Positions 24,684 to 36,616 of a DNA stretch of 64,000 nucleotides are shown piece after piece. The number at the start of each line of letters is the position of its first letter. The first letter of the stretch is position 1. Below the pieces are notes generated by a model. The model ran no database searches and was not told the DNA's origin. It worked only from the letters and a program-made list of their open reading frames with translations. The position numbers and the translations under genes are program-made. Source of the stretch: Brachypterus glaber (lineage: Eukaryota; Arthropoda; Insecta; Coleoptera; Kateretidae); assembly GCA_958510825.1 (NCBI GenBank), contig OY294049.1, forward strand, positions 24,938,945-25,002,944, in the 5' to 3' direction.

Positions 24684-24945
24684 ATGTTTGTTTTTAACCT
24701 CGTACTATTCTACTTAATTAAGCATCCCCTAAGTCGAGGACTTGTGTGGGCTAGTAGTAGAGGGAACCACCGGCTTTAATTGACTTTCGAACCAATATAT
24801 CTAGGGAGTACGCCTTCGCCAAATTTCAATTATTAATTAACTGAAAAAGGCAATCGGCGCCAGTGAGGTTTGAACTCACGATCATTAGATCAGTGTCAGG
24901 CTATATCGATGCCATTGACCGCTGAGCTAAATCTCCCACTATCCT
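24684..24945 (-). mobile_element. tRNA-derived SINE, full-length copy
   Basis: Reverse-strand order: tRNA-like head (24856-24940) with A-box-like TTAGCTCAGCGGTCAATGG and B-box-like GAGTTCAAACCTC between GTGAG and CTCAC stems, then a unique body including AGCCGGTGGTTCCCTCTACT, ending GGTTAAAAACAAACAT. The head cannot fold as a normal tRNA, because the acceptor and D stems mismatch, so this is not a functional tRNA gene. The body recurs without the head at 58371-58487. In repeat E copy 2 the corresponding site is empty. Confidence 0.75.
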
Positions 24946-25215
24946 TCTCAATCTCAAAATTAAAAAACATTGACTAAAACTGTACATTTATGTTTTTAAA
25001 CGAAATGTATAAGATTATATACGTGTTTATCATGACAACAGCAGTTCAGCCATCTTGCTTTAAGCATTAATAATAATATTTTAATCGGTCGCGCAATCTA
25101 GCGGAAATTTCAGACCTGTAATAATTAGTTTACTGGTCTCTATTTTTTATTACAGGTCAGGTACAGGCGTGAAAAAATCACGTACTTCCCAAACTTTATT
25201 AATACATGTAATGTA

Positions 25216-25410
25216 TGTATTACATATACAGTTGCGAATAAAAATATTTTAACGCCTGTTTAACCTAAGAATATTTATTTATTTATTTATTTTCTGTAAA
25301 TTGGTATGTGTATTTTACACCCACGATGTTTTTTTTAATATACATTCATATATGTATTCCAAAAAAAAAAGGCTCAGAAAGGTAGAAAATCATTTTTATA
25401 GCCGAGCGTA
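25216..25410. other. AT-rich spacer
   Basis: No gene or element recognised. It includes a short TTTA run near 25270 and an A run near 25362. Confidence 0.5.
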
Positions 25411-25414
25411 TTAA

Positions 25415-25590
25415 ATCCCTAAATGCGCAGTATCGAGGGATATAGTAGTCTTCTCTACCATAGTTCATATATGATTTTTTTCACTACTAGTACATTTATT
25501 GTTATAATTTAAACATTTGTATATCATTAATGATTTAAAATATTTGTTGAACATAATTAATCGCGAAAAAACTAGTAACCTTTTAAAATG
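25415..25590 (+). repeat. Dispersed repeat shared with 42578-42760
   Basis: Shared blocks in order are TCATTTTTATAGCC, then ATAGTAGTCTTCTCTACC, then TTTTTTCACTACTAGTAC. The copy at 42578 has TCATTTTTTATAGCCTAAAT, ATAATAGTCTTCTCTACC and TTTTTTCACTACTAGCAC. It is non-coding. Confidence 0.55.
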
Positions 25591-25916
25591 ACATTTTTGA
25601 AAATAAATGAATAAACTAATTTATACACCAAAAGTTTTCAGTTCTAGAAGGTAGCGTTTTTATATTTTTAAATCAACACAATATAATACGATACAATACA
25701 ATACAAGTTAGAGGCTACTTGTGATATATCTGCAGGTCTTGGGTATACCTGTTCGAGATTTGTAGCCTTTTGCGAACAATAAGGTAAATCAAATGACGGA
25801 TATCAATTGTTTATAAAATTATCTCTCATTAGGAGAAAAAATGATCATATAGGTAAAGAAAACTGATTTGTCTGTTTGAAAACATGATAAAAAAAATAAT
25901 TACCTTTATAAAGGTA

Positions 25917-28325
25917 CGGCTCATTCCACTCCAAATAGGACCCTAAAAGGGCAATTTTGGACATCGACTTTTTAATCATTTTTCGGATACTGGCTCTACG
26001 TATGCTTAATAAGAAATTATATAATTTTCAGATTTTTTTGGCCATTATTTATGGAGTTACGGCCTTTTGAAATTGGCCAAAATTGCAAGTAACTAAAACA
26101 GCCTGTTTTTAAACAGCTCTATCTTAGTAAGGCTAAAAGATACAGATTTAAAAATATATATATTTTAAAGCCATTTTGTTGTGTTTTAATAATTTTTAAA
26201 GATATATAAAATTTAGTGATTTTGGTGATGGTCACCAAAGTCGCCAATGTTTGGTGACGATTATCTCAGAATACGCCATCTTTGATTTTTTTAATAAAAA
26301 GATATAATAATCTGTAGATCTTTCTCTAACCATGTGCCAAAATTCATAATGGGACGACCATGGGATTGCCTTGGGCAAAATATTAAAGATATAAAAGTCA
26401 AAATTTCATTTCCCAACCACTTTTTAACGCAGAGTTTAATAATACTACCCTGTATTTTTGAAATGGAAATGCTGATATATTTAATAACTATTTTATATTT
26501 ATCTGCAACATTTTTTACTACATCTGATATACATATATACTAGCAGTGGACACGTTATTCGCACGGGAATTTAGTTTTAGAAATTAATCAAACTAACATC
26601 AGTTTTCTTAATGCAATAATAAGTTTTGGAAAACCTTAAATGGAGCTCTCTACAACTAGAATTATGAAACAAAAGACGTCTACCCTATCTCTATCTCATT
26701 TGTGCTACACTTTCCAGCCAACCAAATAAATACTGTATTTGTTTTTCATACAACAAATACAGTATTTATTTGGTTGGCCGGAAAGTGTAGCAGTGAGAGG
26801 CACGTAGCTAATGTGAATCTGTAGAATAAGATAATTCTACTAAAATTTAGATGGCGCCAGTAATTTCTTTAGTAATGCACTTTTCGCCCGGCCAAGTAAA
26901 TATTGTATTTGTTCAACAAAGAACAAATACAGCATTTGTTTGGTTGGGTGGAAGTGGGAGTGTATGTATGTCTTCTATCCTTTTTGGGTAGAACTTTTGT
27001 CCCTGTCTAATATAATGGGAGAATTCTCCATTGAGTTTACATACATATATACTAGCTGTGATACCCAATCTTCGAATGGGAAATCTAATTTAAATTTTAC
27101 TTTCTTCTACTGCGTTAGCAAATTTTTTTAATTTTTTTTTATTTTCTCGTAGTTTAATATACAAAAAACAATAGTTTACCAATAGAAATCTGTGTGTCGG
27201 TCAATCTGTATATCTGTCTGTCCAAGAAAATTTGTGATCACTATAACTTGAGAACGCTTTGAGCTAAAGACTTCAAATTTAAAATATAGGTTCCTTATTC
27301 AAAAGATTCGGCTAGGATTTTTTTTTACCCCCTTACTCCACCTCAACATTTACCAAAAACAATTCCAGCTGAAAACGTTTGGGCTCATTCCATGGCAAAT
27401 GAAACACAAAATATTCAATTTTTAACACAGACTTCTTCGATTTGTCTGATTTTTGACTTATATAGCATACGTACGTATGCTATGCATGCTTAATAAGAAT
27501 TTGCCTTTTATAGATTCTTTTGACATTAAACAATGTTTAGTAAACATAGTATGCTTTACAAAATATAGCTAGTTATAATTAATTGCTTATTTAAACAAAC
27601 TATAGAATATTATGAATGTCTAAAACATTCTGTAAAATGCAAAAATAATACCTTGTCTAATTTATTAAAAATTCCGTACGAAAAACGGGTGTCTTGGCTA
27701 GTTATATTAAAAAAATTAATCAACTAACTTATAATTCCGTTTGCGAAAAAGTTAATTTTAGTTTAAATTTGATTGAGGTAAAGTTAACATACAACGTACA
27801 TCAAACTGTGGTCATAATATTACCAATAAATAAAAAATTGAGTTGCTACTATATTTTTAAAAATTTACCAAAGACTAATATATGGCGGTCCCATTTTGAA
27901 ATTTGGGCAACTGTTAGAGAAATGTCTGTAGTTTAACATATATTTAAAAAAAGAAAATCGAAGATGGCGTATTTTGAGTAAAATGACCAAAAATTGGTTA
28001 CTTTGGTGACTATCACCAAAATCACCAAACTTAAATTTACTTTATTATCAAAATAACTTCCAACTAACAAACTTTAAAATACACTTTATCTGAAGTCTCT
28101 ATACCTTACCGTTATAGAGATACAGCCGTTTAAAAATTATACGTTTTAGAAAAGTTGGGCATTTTTGTCATCTTTAAAAGGCCATAACTCCAAAAATAAA
28201 TGTCAAAAAAATCTGAAAAAAAATCAGGTTCTTTTTAGACAAACATAGCACACTTGAGCCAAAAATAGGGTAAATCAAAGAAGTCAAAGTTTTCCTTGGG
28301 TCCTATTTGGCACAGAATCACCCGT
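25917..28325. repeat. Long inverted repeat, arms about 430 bp
   Basis: The left arm (about 25917-26360) begins GGCTCATTCCACTCCAAATA and includes TTTATGGAGTTACGGCCTTT, TGGTGATGGTCACCAAAG and AATACGCCATCTTTGATTTT. The right arm (about 27885-28325) has these in inverse order and orientation. A partial third copy starts at 27388. The 1.5-kb spacer contains the double-hairpin element at 26637-27025 and a GACA core at 27190-27290. The symmetry suggests a diverged foldback transposon enlarged by later insertions. Confidence 0.65.
26637..27025. mobile_element. Double-hairpin element, copy 2
   Basis: It is nearly identical to 19296-19679, and the first hairpin is more complete: CCAACCAAATAAATACTGTA pairs with TACAGTATTTATTTGGTTGG. 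The conserved middle is TAGATGGCGCCAGTAATTTC. Ends are ATGGAGCTCTCTACA and, inverted, ATGGAGAATTCTCCC. There is no coding content. Confidence 0.7.
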
Positions 28326-28673
28326 ACGTTATAAAGCTAGAAGTGAAAAAAATAATTTAATATGCTTGAGTACTTTTTTGCAATATGTCCGCCCTTGTGA
28401 AAAGATTTTACTCATACACATGTAAATATATAAAATTATTTTCTGTTTGAGGAAATTTCTCATTAAAAGTTTAAACCGAACTTCTCCAATCCATATCAAG
28501 ATATCAACATTACAGTTTTATAGATACGTATCCTTAAAAGTTTTGTTTCTTTCAGTTTCTAGTATTTTATATATTTATAAATGCTTCAAATCCTTTTTAA
28601 AGAAATACGGATTTTAAAATCCCCTTTTTATTATACTCTTTACCGCACTATACTAGAAGAGTACCCAAACAGC

Positions 28674-28735
28674 ACTGATGACCTAAGAATATTCTCTAAT
28701 TATCCCATTGGGAATATTCTTAGAATACTTTTTTT
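28674..28735. repeat. Short perfect hairpin
   Basis: CTAAGAATATTC pairs perfectly with GAATATTCTTAG across a 17-base loop. The arms are AT-rich and nothing follows that would make it a terminator or ribozyme. Confidence 0.5.
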
Positions 28736-28855
28736 GATATGCTATGGTTGTGCTTAAAACTTGCGCTGAAAATGCATAACCGACACTGTAAAACAATAGT
28801 TATTTATAATACAAGGGCGAAAAGTTAATTTTTTTGATTACTCGATCAAAGAATT

Positions 28856-29994
28856 AAAACCAAAATAGCTCGAAACTAGTGCACTAAATGCGAGCTATTT
28901 TTATGGTCTAGAAACATTCCTAAAATGTCCCCAAATGCACACAACTAGCCCTAATAATATAGCTCGCATTTTTATTCCTATATTTTGATCCATTTAGAAA
29001 CCTAAAATAGCATGCTATTTTCGACATATAATAGATCGAAAATATCGACCTAAAATAGCACCTGAATAGCATGCTATTTTTAATCCAAATAAGGTTAAAA
29101 ATAGCATGCTATTTATGATCTAAATTAGCTCGAAAATATCATGCAATTTTCTTCTTAGTTGGAATTAGTTTATTTGTGATCTATATTTTTGATAGAAATA
29201 AAACACGTGATATACTTAACTCTCATTTTTACTATTATTCACTGTTTCACTACCTCTGCTTTCCCCATAACAGCTCTCTTCTGCCACTCCTGTATTCTTC
29301 TAAAACTTAACTGCATTCACTAAGGTCACTTTTACTTTTGTTCTGTACTTCTTTACTTCTTAAGGAAGCTAAATAATTAAATTTTATTTTTTTTCGGCGA
29401 TTTTTGAAAGACCTGAGAAGGTATTACAATTCGTAAATTTTCAAAGCGGCGTGCATCCATTCTGAAAACTTTAGTAATACTAAAGGTCTGTTAAGAAAAA
29501 AGAACCAAAATAAATACTATTTTGAAATATTTGCTTGCATTTGGTGCAAAAAATAGAAGCATTATTAGCGAGCTAAATTGACATATAAGCAGTATATTTT
29601 GGACTTAAAATAGTTTATTTATAGCATGTTCTCAATTAAACCAATATAAACTATATATTTTCGATGTAAACTTGGTCATTATTAGGTAGTCCTAAATTTT
29701 ATCAAAAAAGGCGTATATTATCGACCTAAAATAGTTTATTAATTTACCGTTTAAAACTAGGAAGTATTTAGTATTAAAAATAGGACATATAATAATAAGA
29801 CCTTAAATTAACAAGAAATAGCATAAACATTTCGACATAATTATGAGTGCTTTTAGACCTAAAATTATAGCGTCCATTTTTTATTCAACTTTTGAGAAAT
29901 ATTTTGAACGTCTCAATAATTTCTTCCATTTTTCTCACTACATGAAAGCAAGTTAAGGATGCCATATACTAGACTCTCAAGCTGGTTTTCTGGG
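28856..29994. mobile_element. TIR element family 1, copy 2 (inverted relative to 3275-4586)
   Basis: It reads as the reverse complement of 3275-4586. It starts AAAACCAAAATAGCTCGAAA, having lost the first bases of the CCCAGAAAACCA end, carries the same AAAATAGCATGCTATTTT modules, and ends CTCAAGCTGGTTTTCTGGG. It is shorter by about 170 bp overall. It has no ORF. Confidence 0.65.
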
Positions 29995-30217
29995 TGTTTA
30001 GAAGCCGAGAGCCGGCCGTTATAAGAAATTTTTATTTATATGAAATGATTATAATACTTGTATCTGGTCAAAAAGAAGATATAGTTCAAGACCAAGTCAT
30101 ATTTAAAAAATAAGCTTTAAAATAACTAGCTTTAGTTAGCGGGCCAAAATGCGTTTAGAATCAATCGAATAAAAATGTTAATTGTTTGCCATAGACCGAT
30201 TAGTAAAATTTTTCATA

Positions 30218-30438
30218 CACTGATAAAAAGGATTTATTTGGATATGCCCAATTAAATTATCTGGTTGTGAGTAACAAACTTTATTTGAGTCAGATAAATA
30301 TTTAATTTTTGTAAACAAATATTTTAATTTCAACATGATTTATTAATGGGAACAAAATTTATTTGTCACAACCAAATAATTCAATTGGCCATATTCAACC
30401 GAATATTTTATTGACACAAATATACTGTTTTATCAGTG
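30218..30438. mobile_element. MITE, 221 bp, TA target duplication
   Basis: Ends are CACTGATAAAAAGGATTTAT and, inverted, CACTGATAAAACAGTATATT, and TA flanks both sides. The interior also folds back (TTATTTGG with CCAAATAA). CACTG ends with TA duplication suit a Tc1/mariner-type MITE. Related ends occur at 31891-32102 and possibly 62840-63632. Confidence 0.7.
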
Positions 30439-31290
30439 TAGAAGGAATATGTAATTTTCTGTAAAATTACAGTCTAATTGTAATTATAATAGGTGTAAAT
30501 AAATATAAATCTATGTAATTTTACACTATTATTGTAATTTTTTAAATCAAATTTATTTACACAAATTCATGAATTTGCATAGTAAAGTATAAAATAAACT
30601 AAAGTACTCTTTACATTATTATTCCTAATTCCTCTAATTCTAAGAAATTTATGTCATGATTTTTCTTAAAAATGATGCTACGCATCTGCATGTTATATTT
30701 TAAAATTTTTCTGCTGTCATTCTTCACACATATTCTAAAAATATTCCATTAGAAAGTTTATCTGAATTTGCCACTGTTCTGCAATGCATTATTGGCATGT
30801 TGGAGTAGCAATTCTACAGTAGCGGTTTAGTATTAATACAAAACTTTTATATTTATTTATAATATGTTTTTGTTGACTGCAATCACATATTATATACGTA
30901 TTGAGTGCAGTCACGTATTTTTTAGAAAAAATGCTAAACATAACCTCACTTTTTTTTAAATTTAGATATCTTTGTGCCTCTTCAAGAAAATATTAAAAGT
31001 TCTTTATTTCCAAACAATAATAACCTTTCTGAACTCTTCCACATATAAAATCATGTCATTAGGATCCCAATTAATTAGTTTTTTACTTTCTTTTTGGAGA
31101 TACGACAAACCAATAATCAATTTAATTTCTCTTATATAAAATAAACGGAACCTTTAATTTGTTAAATAAAAACCCTTTTGGATAGTATTTTTATTAAACT
31201 ATTGTAAGAAAAAAAGTTAAAACTGATTTATCATAAGAATTATAAGATATTTAGAAAAACATCTTAAAACTCAATTTCCCGCAAATGGGA
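30439..31290. other. AT-rich sequence without recognised genes
   Basis: No gene is visible. A 24-bp sequence starting TTTTTGGAGATACGACAAAC is present at 31091-31114 and repeated exactly 200 bp further on at 31291-31314, just before the hammerhead-bearing segment. Confidence 0.5.
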
Positions 31291-31409
31291 TTTTTGGAGA
31301 TACGACAAACCAATACTGGGGTGACGAGATAGCACGCAATCTCATGACATTATTTATTCAGTGAATAAAGTCAAAGAAGGTTTTCTTCATCAGCATACAG
31401 GGTTGACTG

Positions 31410-31453
31410 TTGGTACTGAAGAGGGCCAGCAGCCCGAAACTACAGTCTATCAA
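31410..31453 (+). ncRNA. Type I hammerhead ribozyme motif (canonical core)
   Basis: Elements in order: stem I 5' strand UUGGUA (31410-31415); core CUGAAGA (31416-31422); stem II GGGC/GCCC closed by loop CAGCA (31423-31435); core GAAAC (31436-31440); loop UACA; GUC (31445-31447); and stem I 3' strand UAUCAA (31448-31453). AC of GAAAC pairs with GU of GUC to form a 2-bp stem III. Stem I pairs over six bases including one G-U. All invariant core bases are present, with predicted cleavage after C31447. The two-base-pair stem III resembles ribozymes described in Penelope-like elements and retrozymes, which are thought to act as dimers. No protein frame is nearby. Confidence 0.65.
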
Positions 31454-31890
31454 TATCACTCTGTACGATGATTAGAAAATAGATTGATGGAATATAATTA
31501 AATAATATTTCAATGTTTCATATTTTGGCAATATTGCCGTTTTTAAACTGTAAGAGGAAAACAAACTATGTTATTAATTAGTGCCTATTAAATAAGAAAT
31601 GTATAATAATATAAAAAATATGTGAGTAGTATACTTTAAAATACGATGCGTTATATAACCTCACGGCTTGTTTTCAATGATATAAAGAAGAAAAAGCTCT
31701 CTTTATTGTATTATTCATTCTATATTCATTCTTTGATATTATCCTGAACTGGAATAAGAACAAGGGGATACGATTTAATAGATAAGTAATAACATAAATA
31801 CCTCAGGAATTATATTTTTAAATATAAATTCCTTTTATGTATTTAGATTAAAATAAGAAAAAATGTACATCATGGTGAAAAAATTATATA

Positions 31891-32102
31891 CACTGAGGGC
31901 TCGTTACCGTATTAAATACTAAACGTTTTTGCTAACATGGAACCCCACGAAAGTTTAATTAACATTTACGGGTTGTTACAGTAATATTTAACGTTGTTAT
32001 AGTTCTGGTAATTGTAATAACCAGTGAATGTTAACGAAACTTTCGTGGGGTTCCATATAAGCAAAAACGTGTAGTATTTACTACGGTAACGAGCTCTCAG
32101 TG
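31891..32102. mobile_element. MITE, 212 bp, TA target duplication
   Basis: Inverted arms of about 75 bp begin CACTGAGGGCTCGTTACCGT on the left and CACTGAGAGCTCGTTACCGT in inverse on the right. Both arms contain TGGAACCCCACGAAAGTTT. TA flanks both ends. It belongs to the Tc1/mariner type by target site and CACTGA ends, and carries no coding sequence. Confidence 0.8.
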
Positions 32103-32298
32103 TATTTCTTTTTCTTCAAAATTTTATTTTTTGTTTTTTATAAATGGTTTAAATGCACCATAAAAAGTAATTCAAGCAAACATAAAAAAAATCATACAGT
32201 TTTTTTCTAGCGCGTTATATTTGTTTTTCTCAAGTATTTTCATATTTGCCACAAGTATCTAATACAAGTATAACAAATACATCATACAGTTCTTCTAA

Positions 32299-32445
32299 AG
32301 ATGCAAGTCGCTTGCAAAACAACTTTACTACGACTAAAAATTTAAAAGTAGTAGAAAAAATTTGTTTCAAATTTCAAGTCTCTATATTAAAGCTGTCTTG
32401 AAATATCGTAGTGTAAATTTGTTTTGCAAGCGACTTGTATCTTTA
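32299..32445. repeat. Hairpin element beside the CA microsatellite
   Basis: AAAGATGCAAGTCGCTTGCA with AAACAACTTTACTACGA (from 32297) is inverted at about 32405-32444 as TCGTAGTGTAAATTTGTTTT with GCAAGCGACTTGTATCTTT. Arms are about 38 bp with a spacer of about 70 bp. The microsatellite begins 30 bp downstream. Confidence 0.7.
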
Positions 32446-32473
32446 TACGAACTATATAAATGTTTTCTCTGTT

Positions 32474-33484
<1,011 letters not shown>

Positions 33485-34310
33485 CAACAAATTAAAACTG
33501 CTCTATCTATTGTTAAATATTTAAATCCGATATATGTCACAACAATTAAAAAAATATATTTTTTCTCGAGATCTGCTGCAAATTTAAGTTTGGAAACAAA
33601 AATAACTGTATATAATTCAATTATAAAGCCACATTTTAAATATTGCTCCAGTGTTTTGTACTTTTTAAATTTAAACAAAAAAGCACAATTACAAAAACTT
33701 CAAAATAGATGTATGCGTATAGTGTTAAAAGTTAATAAATATACACCTATTCATTTAATGCTTAATACGTTACAGTGGTTTTCAGTTAACAATTTTTTAT
33801 TTTATAAAACTATGATATTTATTTACAAACTAATACATAACCAACTACCCAGTTATTTAAACAGCTTTATTAAATTTAAATATGAAAGTCATAATTATCC
33901 AACTCGTAACAGAAAAGACGTATTGATAAGATATACAAAGTATTCATCCACGGCAAATTCTTTATTCTATAAAGGAGTTACTAGTTTTAATAATTACTAG
34001 TTTTAATAATTTACCTAGAGATATTAAGTCTAGTAGTTCGTTAAGAAACTTCAAATCTGATCTAACGGCTTACATAAGAAAAAATTTGTAATCTGTTTGA
34101 TGTAATGTACTACTATAATATATTGGTATTATATTATATTATTATATAATATGTGTATATCTTGATCTGTGTATATATATATATATATATTTTTTTTTTC
34201 TTTATTGAATTTATGTTATTTTTAGGTACTAGTTATATAAATTATACTTATTATTACTTTTATTGTGTATTAGGAATATTCTATTTAATAAAGTTCTATT
34301 CTATTCTAAC
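33485..34310 (+). mobile_element. LINE 3' fragment related to 20972-24478
   Basis: Coding similarity to the LINE C-terminal region begins upstream of any methionine, at KKIYFFSRSAANLS (about 33548). It continues through KITVYNSIIKPHFKYCSSV, KKAQLQKLQNRCMRIVLK and YPTRNRK. A 16-bp tandem duplication (33978-33993 repeated at 33994-34009) shifts the frame. In the shifted frame NLPRDIKSSSSLRNFKSDL continues to a stop at about 34091. The 3' UTR ends AATAAAGTTCTATTCTATTC near 34310. The fragment is 5'-truncated and dead, and belongs to the same family but a different subfamily. Confidence 0.85.
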
Positions 34311-35000
34311 AATCTGACATTTTTGCATTATAATTTGTAAAAATGTGCTAAAATTAAACATAAATCTTTTATAACTACTGATTTGATAAAATTAATAAAT
34401 AACATTAATTGCTTTCTTTAAAAATATGTGTTTTGTTGCATGAAAAAATTAAAGTTACGTTCTAGAAGGCTTCCGATCTCGCTCGTAGATACCAGCGCTT
34501 TTTAGTCAATACGTAACCATATCGAACTACAAGTGACCAGTCCTTATTCTCTACGTTTATGGTTTTGAAATTCCAGATTTCAATTTTTCGGCCCACCCTG
34601 TACAGTGTACATGATGAATGAAAACATATATAAACCTCAATTAACTGTTTCAATTAGTTTATAAGTTGCATAATAAATTATTAATATGTTTGTATATGTT
34701 ACCAGTCATCATGTACAGAGTTGATTAGTACAAGGAACCGAAAATAATTTTTTTGAGATACTATGTTTCGAAATTTATAGGGCGATATATTTATAGGAAC
34801 TTTTTTTCATAACTTTTTAATTAACTAACTATAGTTATTATGTAGGTAGATTAACTATAACTATAGAGATTAGCTATAGATTAACTGCTAAAAATTTAAT
34901 TTTGATTACCTTTGTTAATAATGCCACAAAATTTAAATATTTGTTAACTGTGAGAAACCTTGTATAATTTTATTTTTTGTAATAATTACTGGCTATATAT
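34311..35000. other. AT-rich spacer
   Basis: No gene recognised. A segment near 34590-34625 contains CCACCCTGTACAGTGTACAT, which resembles an ACAGGGTG-type transposon end, but no partner end is found. TAACTATAG-type sequence repeats near 34820-34880. Confidence 0.45.
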
Positions 35001-35001
35001 A

Positions 35002-36134
35002 CACGGTGTATTTGAAATAGCGTCGGAAATTTTAACAGATGATTCTACATCATAAAATATGACAAAAAGTTCCTATAAACATATGTCTAAAAATGCGTCA
35101 TAAGGGAGCTACGCCCCTTTAAAAGTGGCTAGAAAAAACGGTTTTTATTTAATAACTCAGGAACCCTTAGAGATATATCAACGAGGTTTTGCACGTCAAT
35201 TAATCCTACCAAGGCCCGTTTTTATGTGTTATTTTCATGTACTTATTTCAACCAGGGGTGTGCGAAACGGGGGGGGGGGGCTTATCAGTTTTTTGTCCCA
35301 AGCTTTTTTCTGTGTAACTTTTTTGCAATTTTATTTTTGAAATATGATTCCTCAGATCAAAATACATAAAAAAGGTACTCATGTTGTAATACTGTAGGAT
35401 TAACCGTTTTCGAGAAAAATTCATTTGAAGGTGAAATTCCAGGGTTTGAAAATAAAAAAATAAATACTTAAAAAGTCCAAACCAAAATTTTAATGATGCA
35501 GGGCGAATGTACATTAAAAACTAAGAAAAAAACCTCATATACAGGTACTTCCAAAAATCAATCCTAATGGAGCTATGGTCTCCTAAATATGCACCATTTT
35601 TAAAGGGCTATGGTAGCTTTAAAAGCGTTTTTTCGACCTACATGTATGGAAACTTTTTTTCTTAGTTTTTGATGTAGAATAACATTGCATCATTAAAATT
35701 TTGGTTTTCGACATTTTAGTATTTAATTTTTCGTCCTCGAACCGTGAAATTTCACCTTCAAATGAACTTTTCTCGAAAACGGTTAATCCTACAGTATTAC
35801 CACAAGAGTACCTTTTTTATGTATTTTGACCTGAGGAATCATATTTCAAAAATAAAATTGCAAAAAACTTACACAGAAAAAAGTTTGGGACAAAAAACTG
35901 ATAAGGCCCCCCGTTTCGCACACCCCTGGTTTAAATAAGTACGTGAAAATGACATACAAAGATGGGCCTTATTAGGATTAATTCACGTGCAAAACCTCGT
36001 TAACATATGTCAAAGGGTTCCTGAGTTATTAAATAAAAACCGATTTTTTTAGTCAATTTCAAAGGGGCGTAGCTCCCTTATGACGCATTTTTAGACATAT
36101 GTTTATAGGAACTTTTTGTCATATTTTATCATTT
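35002..36134. mobile_element. Tc1/mariner-like foldback element, copy C
   Basis: It starts CACGGTGTATTTGAAATAGC after TA and follows copy A through both arms. The right arm stops near TTTGTCATATTTTATCA, about 45 bp short of the terminal repeat. The G tract is 12 bases at 35269-35280. Single-base differences from copies A and B are spread throughout, so it separated before the 6.1-kb duplication. Confidence 0.75.
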
Positions 36135-36616
36135 TAGTAACGGTTACTTAATTACACATTTTTAGATTGGAACAAAACTTTTATTGTTAAAAAGAATATT
36201 TAAAAATATTTTTGAAAGAAAAACAAATTATAATTATTATTTAATTTACTTAATAAGTTTAGTTAAAAACCCCCAAAACTGCAAAACTCACTTTTGCTAA
36301 ATATAATTACGTAAAATAAGGATTTAAACAATAAAATTAATCTCTGCTATACCTTAATTAAATAAAGGTAAACGTAAATAAATTATATTCAAACCCAACA
36401 AATTATTTTCCCCTCACAACAGAAAATTAATGAATAAAAAATTAATCATATTCACTGTGAATAAAGCTTCTTCCTTTTAATTTTATAGAAAAAAAATTTT
36501 CTACGAATGTTTAAGAATTAAGTCAAATATACATGTTTGTTAAGGACAGAATGACTTCATTTTAGTGATAGTTTAAGAATGAACATTCCATAACAACAAT
36601 AATAAAAACATCATAT
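36135..36616. other. AT-rich spacer
   Basis: No gene or recognised element is present. Confidence 0.5.

Larger units (their letters stand above)
20826..25215. repeat. Dispersed repeat E, copy 1, interrupted by a LINE and a SINE
   Basis: Three segments match copy 2 (43536-48370) in order and orientation: 20826-20970 with CGACTCGGAAAATAGTACTT; 24478-24683 with AAACCTAGATGTTTGAATTC and CATACGCGTAACCC; and 24946-25215 with TTATCATGACAACAGCAGTT and AGTTTACTGGTCTCTATTTT. The LINE lies between the first and second segments and the SINE between the second and third. Near its left end the copy carries an extra AATGAGCGAGACACGAAGCG-containing segment. No protein is encoded by the repeat itself. Confidence 0.75.

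Noticed and set aside
24856..24940. A functional tRNA gene on the reverse strand
   Set aside because: A and B boxes are present but the acceptor and D stems do not pair, and the sequence continues into a repeated SINE body.
28674..28735. A further hammerhead (CTGATGA followed by a 12-bp stem)
   Set aside because: After the stem the sequence is AATAC, not GAAA, so the core is missing. The CTGATGA is coincidental.
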